From contig CAMCVL010000004.1 in assembly GCA_945881985.1 (NCBI GenBank), forward strand, positions 1 through 64,000: a stretch of DNA of 64,000 bases. The letters run 5' to 3'. This document shows positions 1-8,231 of this stretch, piece by piece (the first letter of the stretch is position 1; each line of letters begins with the position of its first letter). This DNA is from Rickettsia typhi. Its GTDB lineage: Bacteria > Pseudomonadota > Alphaproteobacteria > Rickettsiales > Deianiraeaceae. The notes under the pieces are model-generated. The model was not told the DNA's origin, ran no database searches, and worked only from the letters and a program-made list of their open reading frames with translations. The position numbers and the translations under genes are program-made.

Positions 1-380
1 TTGTATCTTTACCTTTGACTTAAAATTAGGACTCAAAAACCATTAAATACCCAAAAGCTTTAGGAAGGTTTTTTAATCTTAACAAACCAAAAGGCATAAG
101 TCAATAAACATAAAACATAATTAAATACTTGATATTTTCATTACCAATAGGCAAAGCTAAAGGAGGATTGATACCAAATAAATCTTTACAGTATAACCTA
201 AAGTTTGCAAAATTGATTTTGTATAAATGAGTTAGTTTGATTGCTAAATACAAAAAGTAAAATATAAAAGTTAGCAACAAAAATGGCAACATTAAATTAG
301 CACAAAACTACAAGTTTTACACAATGCAATACCAAAGAAAGTCTTAGATCTTTAGTATTGACAAATTTTTGCTAAAAGGA
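1..380. other. Window edge, no supported gene
   Basis: AT-rich sequence downstream of rpsB. The only open frame is a 63-codon minus-strand stretch (101-292), hydrophobic at its start and without family resemblance, which I do not call as a gene. In most bacteria tsf follows rpsB directly; no tsf start is visible here, so that usual pairing appears broken. Confidence 0.5.
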
Positions 381-1154
381 TTAAGCCTTCCAGTTTGATA
401 TAGAGTCCTTAATACCTTGTAAAATTGCTTTGGAAAAAGCACCTAAGATAAACTCAACGGATTTAACCGAGTCGTCGTTAGCTGGTACAACATAATCAAT
501 TTTTGCAGGGTCGGAGTTAGTATCAACAATGCAAAATACTTTTATACCTATGTCCGAAGCCTCCTTAACAGCCATTTTGGAATGTAGTGCATCAACAACA
601 ATTATTGCATCAGGTCTGTTTTTCATGCCTCTTAGACCACCAACAAATCTTTCAAGCTTTTGAATTTCCTTAGTCATTTTTAAAAGCTCTTTTTTTGTGT
701 ATTTTGAACTCTCGGTTTTAACGGTTTTTTCAAGCCTGTCAAGCTTGCGTAGCAAAGCAGATATCGTATCCCAGTTTGTAAGAGTGCCACCAAGCCAGCG
801 GTTGTGAACATAATACTGACCGCAATTTAAAGCATGTTTTTTAACTGATTTTGAAATGCTGGTTTTTGTGCCAACAAACAAGATACGAGCGTTTCTTCTT
901 GCAAGTTTGTAGGCTTCAAACAAAGCATTTGACAAATAGTGTTTTGTTTGAACTAGGTCAATGATAGAAATACCAGATTTTTCGTCGTGGATAAATTCAG
1001 CCATTTTGGAGTTTTTAAACTCAACCTTGTGACCGTAGTGAAGGAGGTTGTCAAATAAATCCTTGATAGTAAAGTCAACCGAGAAGGAAGATTTTAGAAC
1101 TTCACCATTTGCAACGCCTTGTTTTGGCTGCTGTGTAGCTGTAGACTCGCTCAT
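381..1154 (-). CDS. rpsB: 30S ribosomal protein S2
   Basis: Small-subunit ribosomal protein S2, which helps anchor S1 on the back of the 30S subunit. The roughly 257-residue product has the S2 hallmarks: GHKVEFKNSKMAEFIH near the N-terminus, RWLGGTLTNWDTI in the middle, and PDAIIVVD followed by GIKVFCIVDTNSDP and NDDSVKSVEFIL. An in-frame ATG at 1181 would add nine residues (MYFYFHTKN). I prefer 1154 because MSESTATQ is a more typical S2 start and it has a T-rich tract just upstream. Its C-terminal end has no tsf partner downstream. The identification is secure; only the start is uncertain. Confidence 0.97.
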   Translation of the reverse strand: MSESTATQQPKQGVANGEVLKSSFSVDFTIKDLFDNLLHYGHKVEFKNSKMAEFIHDEKSGISIIDLVQTKHYLSNALFEAYKLARRNARILFVGTKTSISKSVKKHALNCGQYYVHNRWLGGTLTNWDTISALLRKLDRLEKTVKTESSKYTKKELLKMTKEIQKLERFVGGLRGMKNRPDAIIVVDALHSKMAVKEASDIGIKVFCIVDTNSDPAKIDYVVPANDDSVKSVEFILGAFSKAILQGIKDSISNWKA

Positions 1155-1269
1155 GTTTTTGGTATGAAAATAAAAATACATTTAATTTACAAAGGGCAAA
1201 AAACCCACAAGTCTATATAGCTTAACTTATCTATTAGCTTTGTCAAGATTTAATTTATTTTTTACATCA

Positions 1270-2268
1270 TTATTTTAAACCAAGCACGGATTCAATTCCG
1301 TCATTTTTAATTATACTTGCAAGATTGTGGAGGGATTCCTTAAATGCCTCCTCTTGACTTACCGAGGAACCACCCGAAAAAGTGATATTTTTGCTGCCAA
1401 CAAGCTTACCACCAGAGGACACACTTATGAATGTATTATTTTTTGCAAAGTATCTGCCATAAATTTTATCCCCAACTGTGTTGTTTGTAATGGTTATTGA
1501 CACTGAGCTTAGAGCGGTTACAAGCCTTCTACTAACCTTTAGCCCTGCATCATTTAAACCTTGAGTTATTACATCGCCAATTGGGCCATCCTCAACAACA
1601 AAAGTTATTTTTGTCAAAAAGCTATCATATTCCGCCTTGTATTGCTTAGATTTGTCAAAAACCTCTTTGATGTTAAAATCATCGCCCTTGCTAAGCGAGA
1701 AAATTAAAAGAGCAAGATGCTCCGCCTTTGCTGAGCTTTCTATAATTTTTTTAAACTCGGTGCGTCTTTCAAGAGCGTTTGCAATTTGGTTAAGGTTTTT
1801 GTAGCGATTTTGGCAATCCTCCATGATGGATTTTAATTCGTCAGTCTTCTCCTCAGTAAAAACTGCCCTATCAATCTTGATTTTTATATAAAAAGAACCT
1901 GCCGCCTCCTCAGATTTGATTGTGTCGTAATTATTAAAACTTACATCCTTTACTATCGCACTTATGTTTTGCTTGAGGGAGCTTGTGTAGACTTCGGCAT
2001 CCGCACTTGTTTTGGACTCGGTTGTTGAGGACACCGAAACCCTAAGCCTTGATGCTGCATCGTTTAAAGCTGCGTTTGTTGCCTTTTGCAAACTAGAACC
2101 CTCGCCCACGCCGTAAAGAGCAAAGGCATCGTTTTTAACGGGTTCTAGGTACCAAGATGGTATTTTAATTTCATCCTGCTTGACAACCTTGCCACCGCAG
2201 CCAGCAATTGTTAATGTAAAGACAAATAGGCAAACCGTAATGCAAAAATTAAAAAATAGCTTAATCAT
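1270..2268 (-). CDS. LPP20-family lipoprotein
   Basis: Predicted outer-membrane or periplasmic lipoprotein. Residues 1-23 (counted from ATG 2268) form a hydrophobic signal ending in a lipobox, IAGC, so lipidation on Cys24 is expected. The following segment, with IPSWYLEP, YGVGEGSSLQKATNAALNDA and later FYIKIKIDRAVF, resembles the LPP20 lipoprotein domain, also seen in flagellar FlgP of Vibrio. About 200 residues of mixed sequence with no domain I recognise follow. An in-frame ATG at 2289 would add seven residues ahead of the signal. It is transcribed divergently from the portal gene. No flagellar genes are visible here, so a flagellar role is unlikely; its job is unknown. Confidence 0.72.
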   Translation of the reverse strand: MIKLFFNFCITVCLFVFTLTIAGCGGKVVKQDEIKIPSWYLEPVKNDAFALYGVGEGSSLQKATNAALNDAASRLRVSVSSTTESKTSADAEVYTSSLKQNISAIVKDVSFNNYDTIKSEEAAGSFYIKIKIDRAVFTEEKTDELKSIMEDCQNRYKNLNQIANALERRTEFKKIIESSAKAEHLALLIFSLSKGDDFNIKEVFDKSKQYKAEYDSFLTKITFVVEDGPIGDVITQGLNDAGLKVSRRLVTALSSVSITITNNTVGDKIYGRYFAKNNTFISVSSGGKLVGSKNITFSGGSSVSQEEAFKESLHNLASIIKNDGIESVLGLK

Positions 2269-2355
2269 AATTTTAACAAGTAATAACATTTATAAATCAT
2301 ACCGCAGCCTGCGGCTAAGACGGCATGTAAATTTAACATTTGTAATATAGATATT

Positions 2356-3630
2356 ATGATAAAAAAAATTTTTAACAAGCAAGAAAATTATCAAAAAACA
2401 TCAATACCGCCAAGCTTACAAAATGGTAAAGAGCAGGTTGCAAAAAAAAGCCTAGAGTTTAAAAGCTCTTTGTTTTACTCAAATCAAATTGCCTCTTGGA
2501 CGGATGCCAGTTATGTAAATTTTGCCAACAACGGCTATATTAAAAATGTTATTGCCTATAGATGCGTGCATATGATTGCCCGCCAAGCAAGCTTTATACC
2601 TATCAAGCTTTACAAGCTTACGCCAAATGGCGAGAGAGTTTTGCAAAAAAACCACTTTGTTAACGACATTTTGGCAAAGCCAAATCCATCACAAAATTAC
2701 ACAAATTTTATGGAAGAGCTCTATTCTAATCTTTTAATCTATGGCAATGCCTACTTGGTGCTTAGCAAAAATAGCTTTGAAAGCCCAAGCGGGCTTGAGC
2801 TTATAAAACCTGAAAAAATAAACATTTTAACGGACCGCGGCGACAATATAATTTACAGATACAAGGATGGGCAAAAAATTCACGATTATTCTGTCAATTT
2901 AAAAACAAATAAAAGAGATATTTTACACGTAAAACTCTATAATCCATCTAATGAGTTTTATGGCCTGTCGCCATTTGAGGTTGCAACCTATCCTATAGAC
3001 CAGCACAACGAGTCCTCAAGATACAATAAGTCTTTGCTACAAAACTGCGCTAGGCCATCCGGTGCAATTGTTTTCACTCCCCAAAACGACGGAACAAGTA
3101 ATACGCTAACCGAAGACCAATACCAAAGGCTACAAGAGCAAATAAACGAAAACTTTTTAAAAAACACTGGTAGACCCATATTGCTTGAAGGTGGCTTAGA
3201 CTGGAAGGAGATGTCAATATCGCCAAAGGAGATGGATTTTCTTGAATGTAGGCAAAATGCAGCAAGAGAAATTGCTCTTGCATTTGGCGTGCCGCCGCAG
3301 CTTTTAGGCATCAAGGGAGATGCAACATATAACAACATGATGGAGGCAAGACTTGCTTTGTGGGAGCAGACTATAATTCCGTTTATAAATCTTGTTACAA
3401 ATGCCTTGGAAGATTTTTTATCCTGCAATTTTGATGAAAAGCTAGACATAGACTTTGACATGGATAAGGTGGCAACACTATCATCAAAAAGAGACAGCGA
3501 GTGGATGAAGGTTGCAAACGCAAGCTTTATGACGATAAACGAAAAACGCCAATTTGTTGGGCTTGACCCTATAATGGGCGGCGATGTTTTTGAAGGCAAA
3601 AGTGCATCAAGCAATGGTAAAACAGCTTAA
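2356..3630 (+). CDS. HK97-family phage/GTA portal protein
   Basis: Portal protein: a ring at one capsid vertex through which DNA is packaged. The 424-residue length is normal for HK97-type portals. Family-like stretches include VIAYRCVHMIARQASFIPIKLY near residues 65-86, LYSNLLIYGNAYLVL, the YGLSPFEVA segment, and the C-terminal block with REIALAFGVPPQLLG followed by TYNNMMEARLALWEQ. The frame is intact with no stop. No terminase, protease or capsid gene is adjacent, and the next gene (4085) is DUF3168-like. This is the scattered arrangement expected for a gene-transfer-agent remnant rather than a complete prophage. GTA versus prophage origin is inference. Confidence 0.9.
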   Translation: MIKKIFNKQENYQKTSIPPSLQNGKEQVAKKSLEFKSSLFYSNQIASWTDASYVNFANNGYIKNVIAYRCVHMIARQASFIPIKLYKLTPNGERVLQKNHFVNDILAKPNPSQNYTNFMEELYSNLLIYGNAYLVLSKNSFESPSGLELIKPEKINILTDRGDNIIYRYKDGQKIHDYSVNLKTNKRDILHVKLYNPSNEFYGLSPFEVATYPIDQHNESSRYNKSLLQNCARPSGAIVFTPQNDGTSNTLTEDQYQRLQEQINENFLKNTGRPILLEGGLDWKEMSISPKEMDFLECRQNAAREIALAFGVPPQLLGIKGDATYNNMMEARLALWEQTIIPFINLVTNALEDFLSCNFDEKLDIDFDMDKVATLSSKRDSEWMKVANASFMTINEKRQFVGLDPIMGGDVFEGKSASSNGKTA

Positions 3631-3700
3631 GGACTTTGCATTTGTATTTTTACACATCCTTATAGTAAAATATCCATTCCCGCATATCCATTTAGGAGGA

Positions 3701-3892
3701 TGTCTGCAGATAGCCACTTCCCTTTAAGGGCGATATCCAGATAATCCATCCCCTTTAGGGGTTATTCGCAGATAGCCCCTCTCCCTTAGGGGCGATACCC
3801 AGATAACTCCTCCCCTTTAAGGGTTATTCGCAGATAACTCCTCCCCTTTAAGGGCGATATGCAGATAGCCCCTCCCCTTTAAGGGGAGGTTG
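3701..3892. repeat. 31-bp tandem repeat array with palindromic core
   Basis: The hexamer CAGATA recurs at 3707, 3738, 3769, 3800, 3831 and 3862, exactly 31 bp apart each time. Between successive hexamers lies a variant of the near-palindrome CCCCTTTAAGGGG. The linker after the palindrome alternates between GCGATATC-type and GTTATTCG-type, giving a higher-order 62-bp unit. Six units are clear; the first is the most degenerate and the last merges into a longer palindrome (CCTCCCCTTTAAGGGGAGG). No unique spacers are present, so this is not CRISPR. Confidence 0.9.
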
Positions 3893-4041
3893 GGTGGGGT
3901 ATTGGGCGCTGGCAACACTTAGTACTCTATCTACTAAGATAGCAACCCCACCTGCTAGGCTAAAGCCTAGCCTCCTCCCATTCTAGGGGAGGTATTATTT
4001 GCACAGCAACCTCTCCCTTTGGGGGAGGGCTAGGGTGGGGG
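3893..4041. repeat. Cluster of GC-rich palindromic elements
   Basis: Immediately after the tandem array come further inverted repeats: the perfect arms GCTAGGCT/AGCCTAGC at 3954-3971, a CCTCCTCCC...GGGGAGG hairpin around 3972-3993, and a 33-bp element at 4009-4041 of the form CCTCTCCCTTTGGGGGAGGG plus GGGTGGGGG. The last resembles, in inverted orientation, the sequence at 54350-54383, which suggests a dispersed repeat family. All could fold as strong hairpins in RNA or single-stranded DNA. Confidence 0.7.
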
Positions 4042-4084
4042 CTGAAGTATTTTATATTTTAAATTTATTATTTTTTTATTAATT

Positions 4085-4513
4085 ATGAGCATCAATAATA
4101 ATATTATATCCATGCAAAGCCTTTTGTTTAAATGCCTTTGCGAGGTTGATTTGATAAAGGAAGGTAATATACCTGTGGTAAATCACTCACCCATAGTGCA
4201 AAGCTATCCTATTGTTAAAATATCCGATGTGCTAAAAACAAAGGAGGATAACTACACGCAAAAGATTGTCTTTACAATATCTTGCTTAAGTGATGAAGTT
4301 AGCAGCTTCGACCTCATTAGACTATCATCTGGCATTGAGCTGGTTTTTGAAAACCTAGCAAGCCTCAAGCTCCATACAGTAGCAAAAAATCTTGACCCCT
4401 CGGCTTTAACTGCAATATCCAAGCTTTACGCATGCGGGGTGCAAAGTGTCAATTTACATCAGGACGAGGAGCAAATTTTCAACCTATCCCTCAAGATATT
4501 TTTTGTGGTGTAA
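4085..4513 (+). CDS. DUF3168-like GTA/phage protein
   Basis: A 142-residue protein. After an N-terminal helix (SLLFKCLCEVDLI) it contains SYPIVKISDVLKTKEDNYTQ, then KIVFTISCLSDE and a C-terminal LSLKIFFV. This order (helix, 'YPxVxIxD' strand, charged loop, strand with polar alternation) resembles the DUF3168 tail-completion family found in gene transfer agents and siphophages, where it sits at the head-tail interface. The similarity is seen by eye only. Its neighbour is the portal gene, which supports a phage/GTA origin. The gene is intact with an ATG start and no recognisable ribosome-binding site. Confidence 0.5.
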   Translation: MSINNNIISMQSLLFKCLCEVDLIKEGNIPVVNHSPIVQSYPIVKISDVLKTKEDNYTQKIVFTISCLSDEVSSFDLIRLSSGIELVFENLASLKLHTVAKNLDPSALTAISKLYACGVQSVNLHQDEEQIFNLSLKIFFVV

Positions 4514-4522
4514 CCAGCGGTT

Positions 4523-5518
4523 TTAAGATGCTACTTTTACTCCGTTTTTAAGCCTAACTTCAGAGATAAATCTTACCCCTTTTTCACCTCTTTTAAGCTG
4601 GATAAATACATCCACTACATTTAAAATATAGTCCTTAATTTCCTCAGGCGGCATACCAAGCCCAGCCTGCATAACCATAAGCTTTAACTGCTCCACTGCC
4701 ATTGCAGGAGAATCCGCGTGGAGCGTTGATATTGACCCCGGGTGACCAGTGTTAATTGCACGCAAAAAGCTAAAAGCCTCCTTGCCTCTAAGTTCACCTA
4801 CGATAATTCTATCGGGTCTTAAACGCAGGGCGGCCTCGATTAAGTCCTGAGTCGTAACATTTGCCCTACCCTGCCCTCCTTTTGAGGCAACAAGATGCAG
4901 CTTGTTTGGGTGGTTTTTTAATAGTATTTCCCTTGCATCCTCAACGGTTAAAATACGCTGCTCCTTTGGTATCGCCTGCAGCATTGCATTTGTAAAGGTT
5001 GTTTTACCAGTGGATGTTCCCCCGCTTACAATAATATTTTTACGCATTAAAATTGCCTGAATCAAAAATTCTTTGATATTGCCTGCGTCCAAAAGTGCCT
5101 GCAGGGTTTCAAAATCCTTGTCTTCAATTGCTTTAATTTTGGTCGTATTAAAGGCGCCCATTTTTTCGTAGTCATCAAGGCTCCACTGAATTGTGGCTGG
5201 CTTTCGTATTGACATAACAACATTACCCTTAGAGCACACAGGAGGAAACACAACCTGCACCCTGTATCCATTTGGTAGCGTTGCCGACAAGAGTGGGTTT
5301 TCCTCGCTTATCATTTGGTCTGTAGACTGAGCAATTAACTTACCCAGCCCGTAAAGATGGTTAAAGTCAAACTCGGGCACGGCATGTCTTATCATGTCAC
5401 CGCGTTTTTCAACCCATATCTCACCTGGCATATTAATTGATACCTCACTTATATCTGGCTCTGCTAGGATTTTTTCAATAGGTAACAAGTAGGTATTTAA
5501 AGCCGTTACATTCTGCAT
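4523..5518 (-). CDS. virB11: Type IV secretion ATPase VirB11
   Basis: Hexameric cytoplasmic ATPase that powers type IV secretion assembly and substrate transfer. The 331-residue length is typical. Motifs are complete: Walker A GGTSTGKT at residues 166-173, the Asp-box region ILTVEDAREI near 189-198, Walker B RIIVGELRG at 237-245, and the His box GHPGSISTLHA at 258-268. The wording around the P-loop is close to the Rickettsiales VirB11 proteins. No virB8, virB9, virB10 or virD4 is adjacent, whereas these often cluster in Rickettsiales. The gene ends 9 bp past the convergent DUF3168-like gene and has its own strong promoter (5550-5578). Confidence 0.95.
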   Translation of the reverse strand: MQNVTALNTYLLPIEKILAEPDISEVSINMPGEIWVEKRGDMIRHAVPEFDFNHLYGLGKLIAQSTDQMISEENPLLSATLPNGYRVQVVFPPVCSKGNVVMSIRKPATIQWSLDDYEKMGAFNTTKIKAIEDKDFETLQALLDAGNIKEFLIQAILMRKNIIVSGGTSTGKTTFTNAMLQAIPKEQRILTVEDAREILLKNHPNKLHLVASKGGQGRANVTTQDLIEAALRLRPDRIIVGELRGKEAFSFLRAINTGHPGSISTLHADSPAMAVEQLKLMVMQAGLGMPPEEIKDYILNVVDVFIQLKRGEKGVRFISEVRLKNGVKVAS

Positions 5519-5549
5519 TCCTTAACCAAAATAATACTTCAACAAATTT

Positions 5550-5578
5550 ATTATAGATAAAAAAACGGACTTTGTAAA
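5550..5578 (-). promoter_or_regulatory. Sigma70-type promoter for virB11
   Basis: On the minus strand a -35 box TTTACA (5578-5573) and a perfect -10 box TATAAT (5555-5550) are separated by exactly 17 bp. The predicted transcript would begin near 5543, about 25 nt before the virB11 ATG at 5518. Promoter quality is judged by eye. Confidence 0.7.
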
Positions 5579-5644
5579 GATTTTCTTGACTCTTTTTTTA
5601 TTTGTCTTTAGCTTTTGCAGATATGTGTTTTATTTTTATTGTTT

Positions 5645-6679
5645 ATGTTAAAATCCCATTTTGCATTTACAGCTATTGCTGTATCAATTGCTTTAGTATC
5701 CTGCAAGCCAACAATTAAGGACTTAAACGCTTACCAAAAAAAAGCGGTTACACAAACAGAGTTTATGCCATCCGAGGAGCAACTTGCAAAAAATGTTCCC
5801 ACAGTGGTGATTTTGCCTTTTAGCGACAGCACTGAGTTTGCAAAGCAAACAAACTTTTCCACTCAAATACCCAACAAGCTTGAAAAAGTTTTAGTTAGCA
5901 ACAAGCTTGCATCCATTGCTCCTAGGGATGCTTTTGTTAAACTTGCTGACGAAATTAAAATGGCAGAGCTTAACAATCAGTCAACTTCATCAATAAATGC
6001 AAATGGTGCAAACTACGCAATTGTAGGTGATGTATCAAATGTGTCGTTTTCTTCGGAGGATGTTACATATGAAAGCGAGCCTACAAACAATGTTTCCGCT
6101 ATACTTGCTGCAACCGGCAAAAGGGACAGAATATACAGATACACATCCGCTTTAAACGCTAGTGTTAAAATATACGAATTACCAACACTTAAGCTAATTG
6201 ATTCAATAATCTTTGACGGCTCTGCAACTAACAATGAAAAAGCAAAGATTAAAAAGGACACTCTGCTTTCACGGGAATTTGAAGACCCTAAAACATTTGA
6301 TGCAAATGTAGTAATGCAAGCTCTTGAAAATGCAGTTAACAGACATGCAGTTGAGCTTAAAAACACCTTTGCAAAAACCGGCTATGTTAGCGAGGTTAGA
6401 AACAAGGGTTCAAAAATTATAGCAAAAATTAGTCTTGGCTCTGCTGATGGCTTAAAGCACGGCGACAAAATAATCTTGCAACAAAAATATACCAGCGAGG
6501 ATTCTTTGTCTGGCAAGTCCGTTGTTGACACCAAAGTTTTGGGTCAAGCAATCGTTACAAACCAAATCACTGCTAACGCTGCTTGGGTTGTTGTGCCGGA
6601 GGAAATTGCTAAAGACCTTAAAATTGGTGATGTAGCAAAAGTATTTTACAAAAATGGCTTATTTACAGTTAGTAAATAA
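5645..6679 (+). CDS. CsgG/FlgT-like lipoprotein
   Basis: Predicted lipoprotein of 344 residues. From ATG 5645 the signal runs to a lipobox LVSC with Cys20. An N-terminal strand VPTVVILPFSDST and the pattern that follows (protein-level stretch with LEKVLVSN, then ANYAIVGDVSNVSF) resemble the CsgG-type fold used in secretion and cell-surface assembly. The last 90 residues (VRNKGSKIIAKISLGSADGL, HGDKIIL, then a VTNQITANAAWVVV segment) resemble the C-terminal domain of FlgT. The gene overlaps murE by the ATG/TAA tetranucleotide style junction (TAATG), so the two are probably co-transcribed. An upstream ATG at 5615 would add ten residues. Function unknown. Confidence 0.55.
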   Translation: MLKSHFAFTAIAVSIALVSCKPTIKDLNAYQKKAVTQTEFMPSEEQLAKNVPTVVILPFSDSTEFAKQTNFSTQIPNKLEKVLVSNKLASIAPRDAFVKLADEIKMAELNNQSTSSINANGANYAIVGDVSNVSFSSEDVTYESEPTNNVSAILAATGKRDRIYRYTSALNASVKIYELPTLKLIDSIIFDGSATNNEKAKIKKDTLLSREFEDPKTFDANVVMQALENAVNRHAVELKNTFAKTGYVSEVRNKGSKIIAKISLGSADGLKHGDKIILQQKYTSEDSLSGKSVVDTKVLGQAIVTNQITANAAWVVVPEEIAKDLKIGDVAKVFYKNGLFTVSK

Positions 6680-8202
6680 TGTATAATATCAATAAGCTTT
6701 TTAAAGCTTATATTCAAAAAGCTCGCCACATAACCCAGTCATCTACAGATGTAAAATGTGGCGATATATTTTATTGCATTAAAGGATTCAGTTTTGACGG
6801 ACATAAATTTATCAATCAAGCCTTTAAACAAGGAGCTATTGCCGTTGTTGCAACAAATACTAGCTTCCTAAAAATACTTTCTTTACGCATCCAAAATCTT
6901 TTGTTTTTTTTAGCCAGCCTTAGTTTTTGCAGTAAAAAACTTCGCAAAAAAATCTTTTTTTTTAAAGGGGCAAAACTTGATATAATTAAATTAAAATACA
7001 ATAATCTTCCAGAGCTATTTGCAGTTACTGGCACAAATGGCAAAACATCTAGTGTGCATTTTTACCTTGAGGCTTTAAACCTAATTGGTAAAAAAGCAAT
7101 ATCTATTGGCACAATTGGCATAAGGGCAAACTTTGAGCTAAATACATCACAAATGCCCGAGGTCAATCTTACAACCCCCGATGTATTCTCTTTGTATCGC
7201 ATATTGCATGAGGCAAAATTACAGGGGGCACAATACTGCGCTATGGAGGCAAGCTCGGTTGCGATACAATCTATGCGGCTTGAAGGACTGGAGTTTAAGA
7301 TTGCATCATTTACAAACTTAACTTTAGACCACCTTGACATTCACAAAACAATGGAAAATTACTTTAATGCAAAACTACAATTATTTACAAATCACCTTGC
7401 AAAAGGGGCTTTTGCGGTTTTAAATGGCGATGATGAACCATCTTTAAGTGTTGCGGATAAAATTAGAGATGTAAATTTGGTTGTTGTTTATCAGAAAGGC
7501 ATTGGTAAAAACAAGATCAATACCAAGCCCAATCAATTGCTACTAAGCTTTGTAAATAACGAGGATGGTTGTAGCATTTATAACAATGAAGAAGAATTGG
7601 TATTTTTTATTAGGGGGCATGTAGTGGGCTTTCAATGCTATAATATTGCAATGGTTTTGGCTGGACTTTATGCTTATTTTGGCGATCAAGTTTTACAAAA
7701 TCACAAAAATCTAAGCTTTACAATGCCAGAGGGCAGGATGCAAGAATTTAAGCTAAAAAACAATGCAAGAGCCTTTGTTGATTATGCTCATACGCCGGAT
7801 GCTCTCAAAAAGGCACTGGAGGAATTAAATCTGCTAAAAGCTAACAATACTGATGTTAAAATTATCACTCTTTTTGGCTGCGGGGGACAAAGAGATAAAA
7901 CAAAACGCTCGCAAATGGGTTTAATAGCCTCAAATTACAGCGATTTTGTTGTAATTACAGACGACAATCCAAGGCAAGAAAATCCTTTAGTAATAAGAGA
8001 GGAAGTAATTAAGGGTTTTAAGCAGAGCTTTACAAACTTTACAAGCATAGCAAACAGAGCTAAGGCTATTGAATTTGCAGTAGAAATATCCAAAAATAAC
8101 GACCTGATTTTAATAGCTGGTAAAGGGCATGAGAATTATCAGATTATCGGTAATCAAAAAACTCACTTTAGTGATGCAGAGGAGGTGCTTAAGTTTTGCT
8201 AA
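6679..8202 (+). CDS. murE: UDP-MurNAc-tripeptide synthetase MurE
   Basis: Cytoplasmic Mur ligase that adds meso-diaminopimelate to UDP-MurNAc-L-Ala-D-Glu using ATP. The 507-residue protein has the P-loop TGTNGKTS at 117-124, the Mur central-domain ATSS-like motif MEASSVAIQSMR near 189-200, DYAHTPD at 368-374, and the DNPR motif at 429-432 that marks meso-DAP rather than lysine specificity. A Lys/Phe-rich insert (about residues 62-110) precedes the P-loop and is poorly conserved. The start overlaps the stop of the CsgG-like gene. DapA is also encoded in this window, which agrees with DAP-type peptidoglycan. Confidence 0.96.
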   Translation: MYNINKLFKAYIQKARHITQSSTDVKCGDIFYCIKGFSFDGHKFINQAFKQGAIAVVATNTSFLKILSLRIQNLLFFLASLSFCSKKLRKKIFFFKGAKLDIIKLKYNNLPELFAVTGTNGKTSSVHFYLEALNLIGKKAISIGTIGIRANFELNTSQMPEVNLTTPDVFSLYRILHEAKLQGAQYCAMEASSVAIQSMRLEGLEFKIASFTNLTLDHLDIHKTMENYFNAKLQLFTNHLAKGAFAVLNGDDEPSLSVADKIRDVNLVVVYQKGIGKNKINTKPNQLLLSFVNNEDGCSIYNNEEELVFFIRGHVVGFQCYNIAMVLAGLYAYFGDQVLQNHKNLSFTMPEGRMQEFKLKNNARAFVDYAHTPDALKKALEELNLLKANNTDVKIITLFGCGGQRDKTKRSQMGLIASNYSDFVVITDDNPRQENPLVIREEVIKGFKQSFTNFTSIANRAKAIEFAVEISKNNDLILIAGKGHENYQIIGNQKTHFSDAEEVLKFC

Positions 8203-8231
8203 CTCTTGCACCCTTAAATTGATTTGGATAG

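Larger units (their letters stand above)
3631..4084. other. Gene-free repeat-rich spacer
   Basis: 454 bp between the portal and DUF3168-like genes. It holds no convincing frame but carries a 31-bp tandem array (about 3701-3892) followed by several GC-rich palindromes (to 4041). These are described as separate entries. Base composition is much richer in G+C than the flanking DNA. Confidence 0.8.

Noticed and set aside
101-292. 63-codon hydrophobic minus-strand frame at the window edge
   Set aside because: No family resemblance, AT-rich random composition and near the edge; I cannot distinguish it from chance.
2988-3614. 208-codon frame antisense to the portal gene
   Set aside because: Shadow of the well-conserved portal sequence; no independent evidence.
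3701-3892. CRISPR array
   Set aside because: Regular 31-bp spacing but every unit is a variant of the next with no unique spacers, and no cas genes are in the window.
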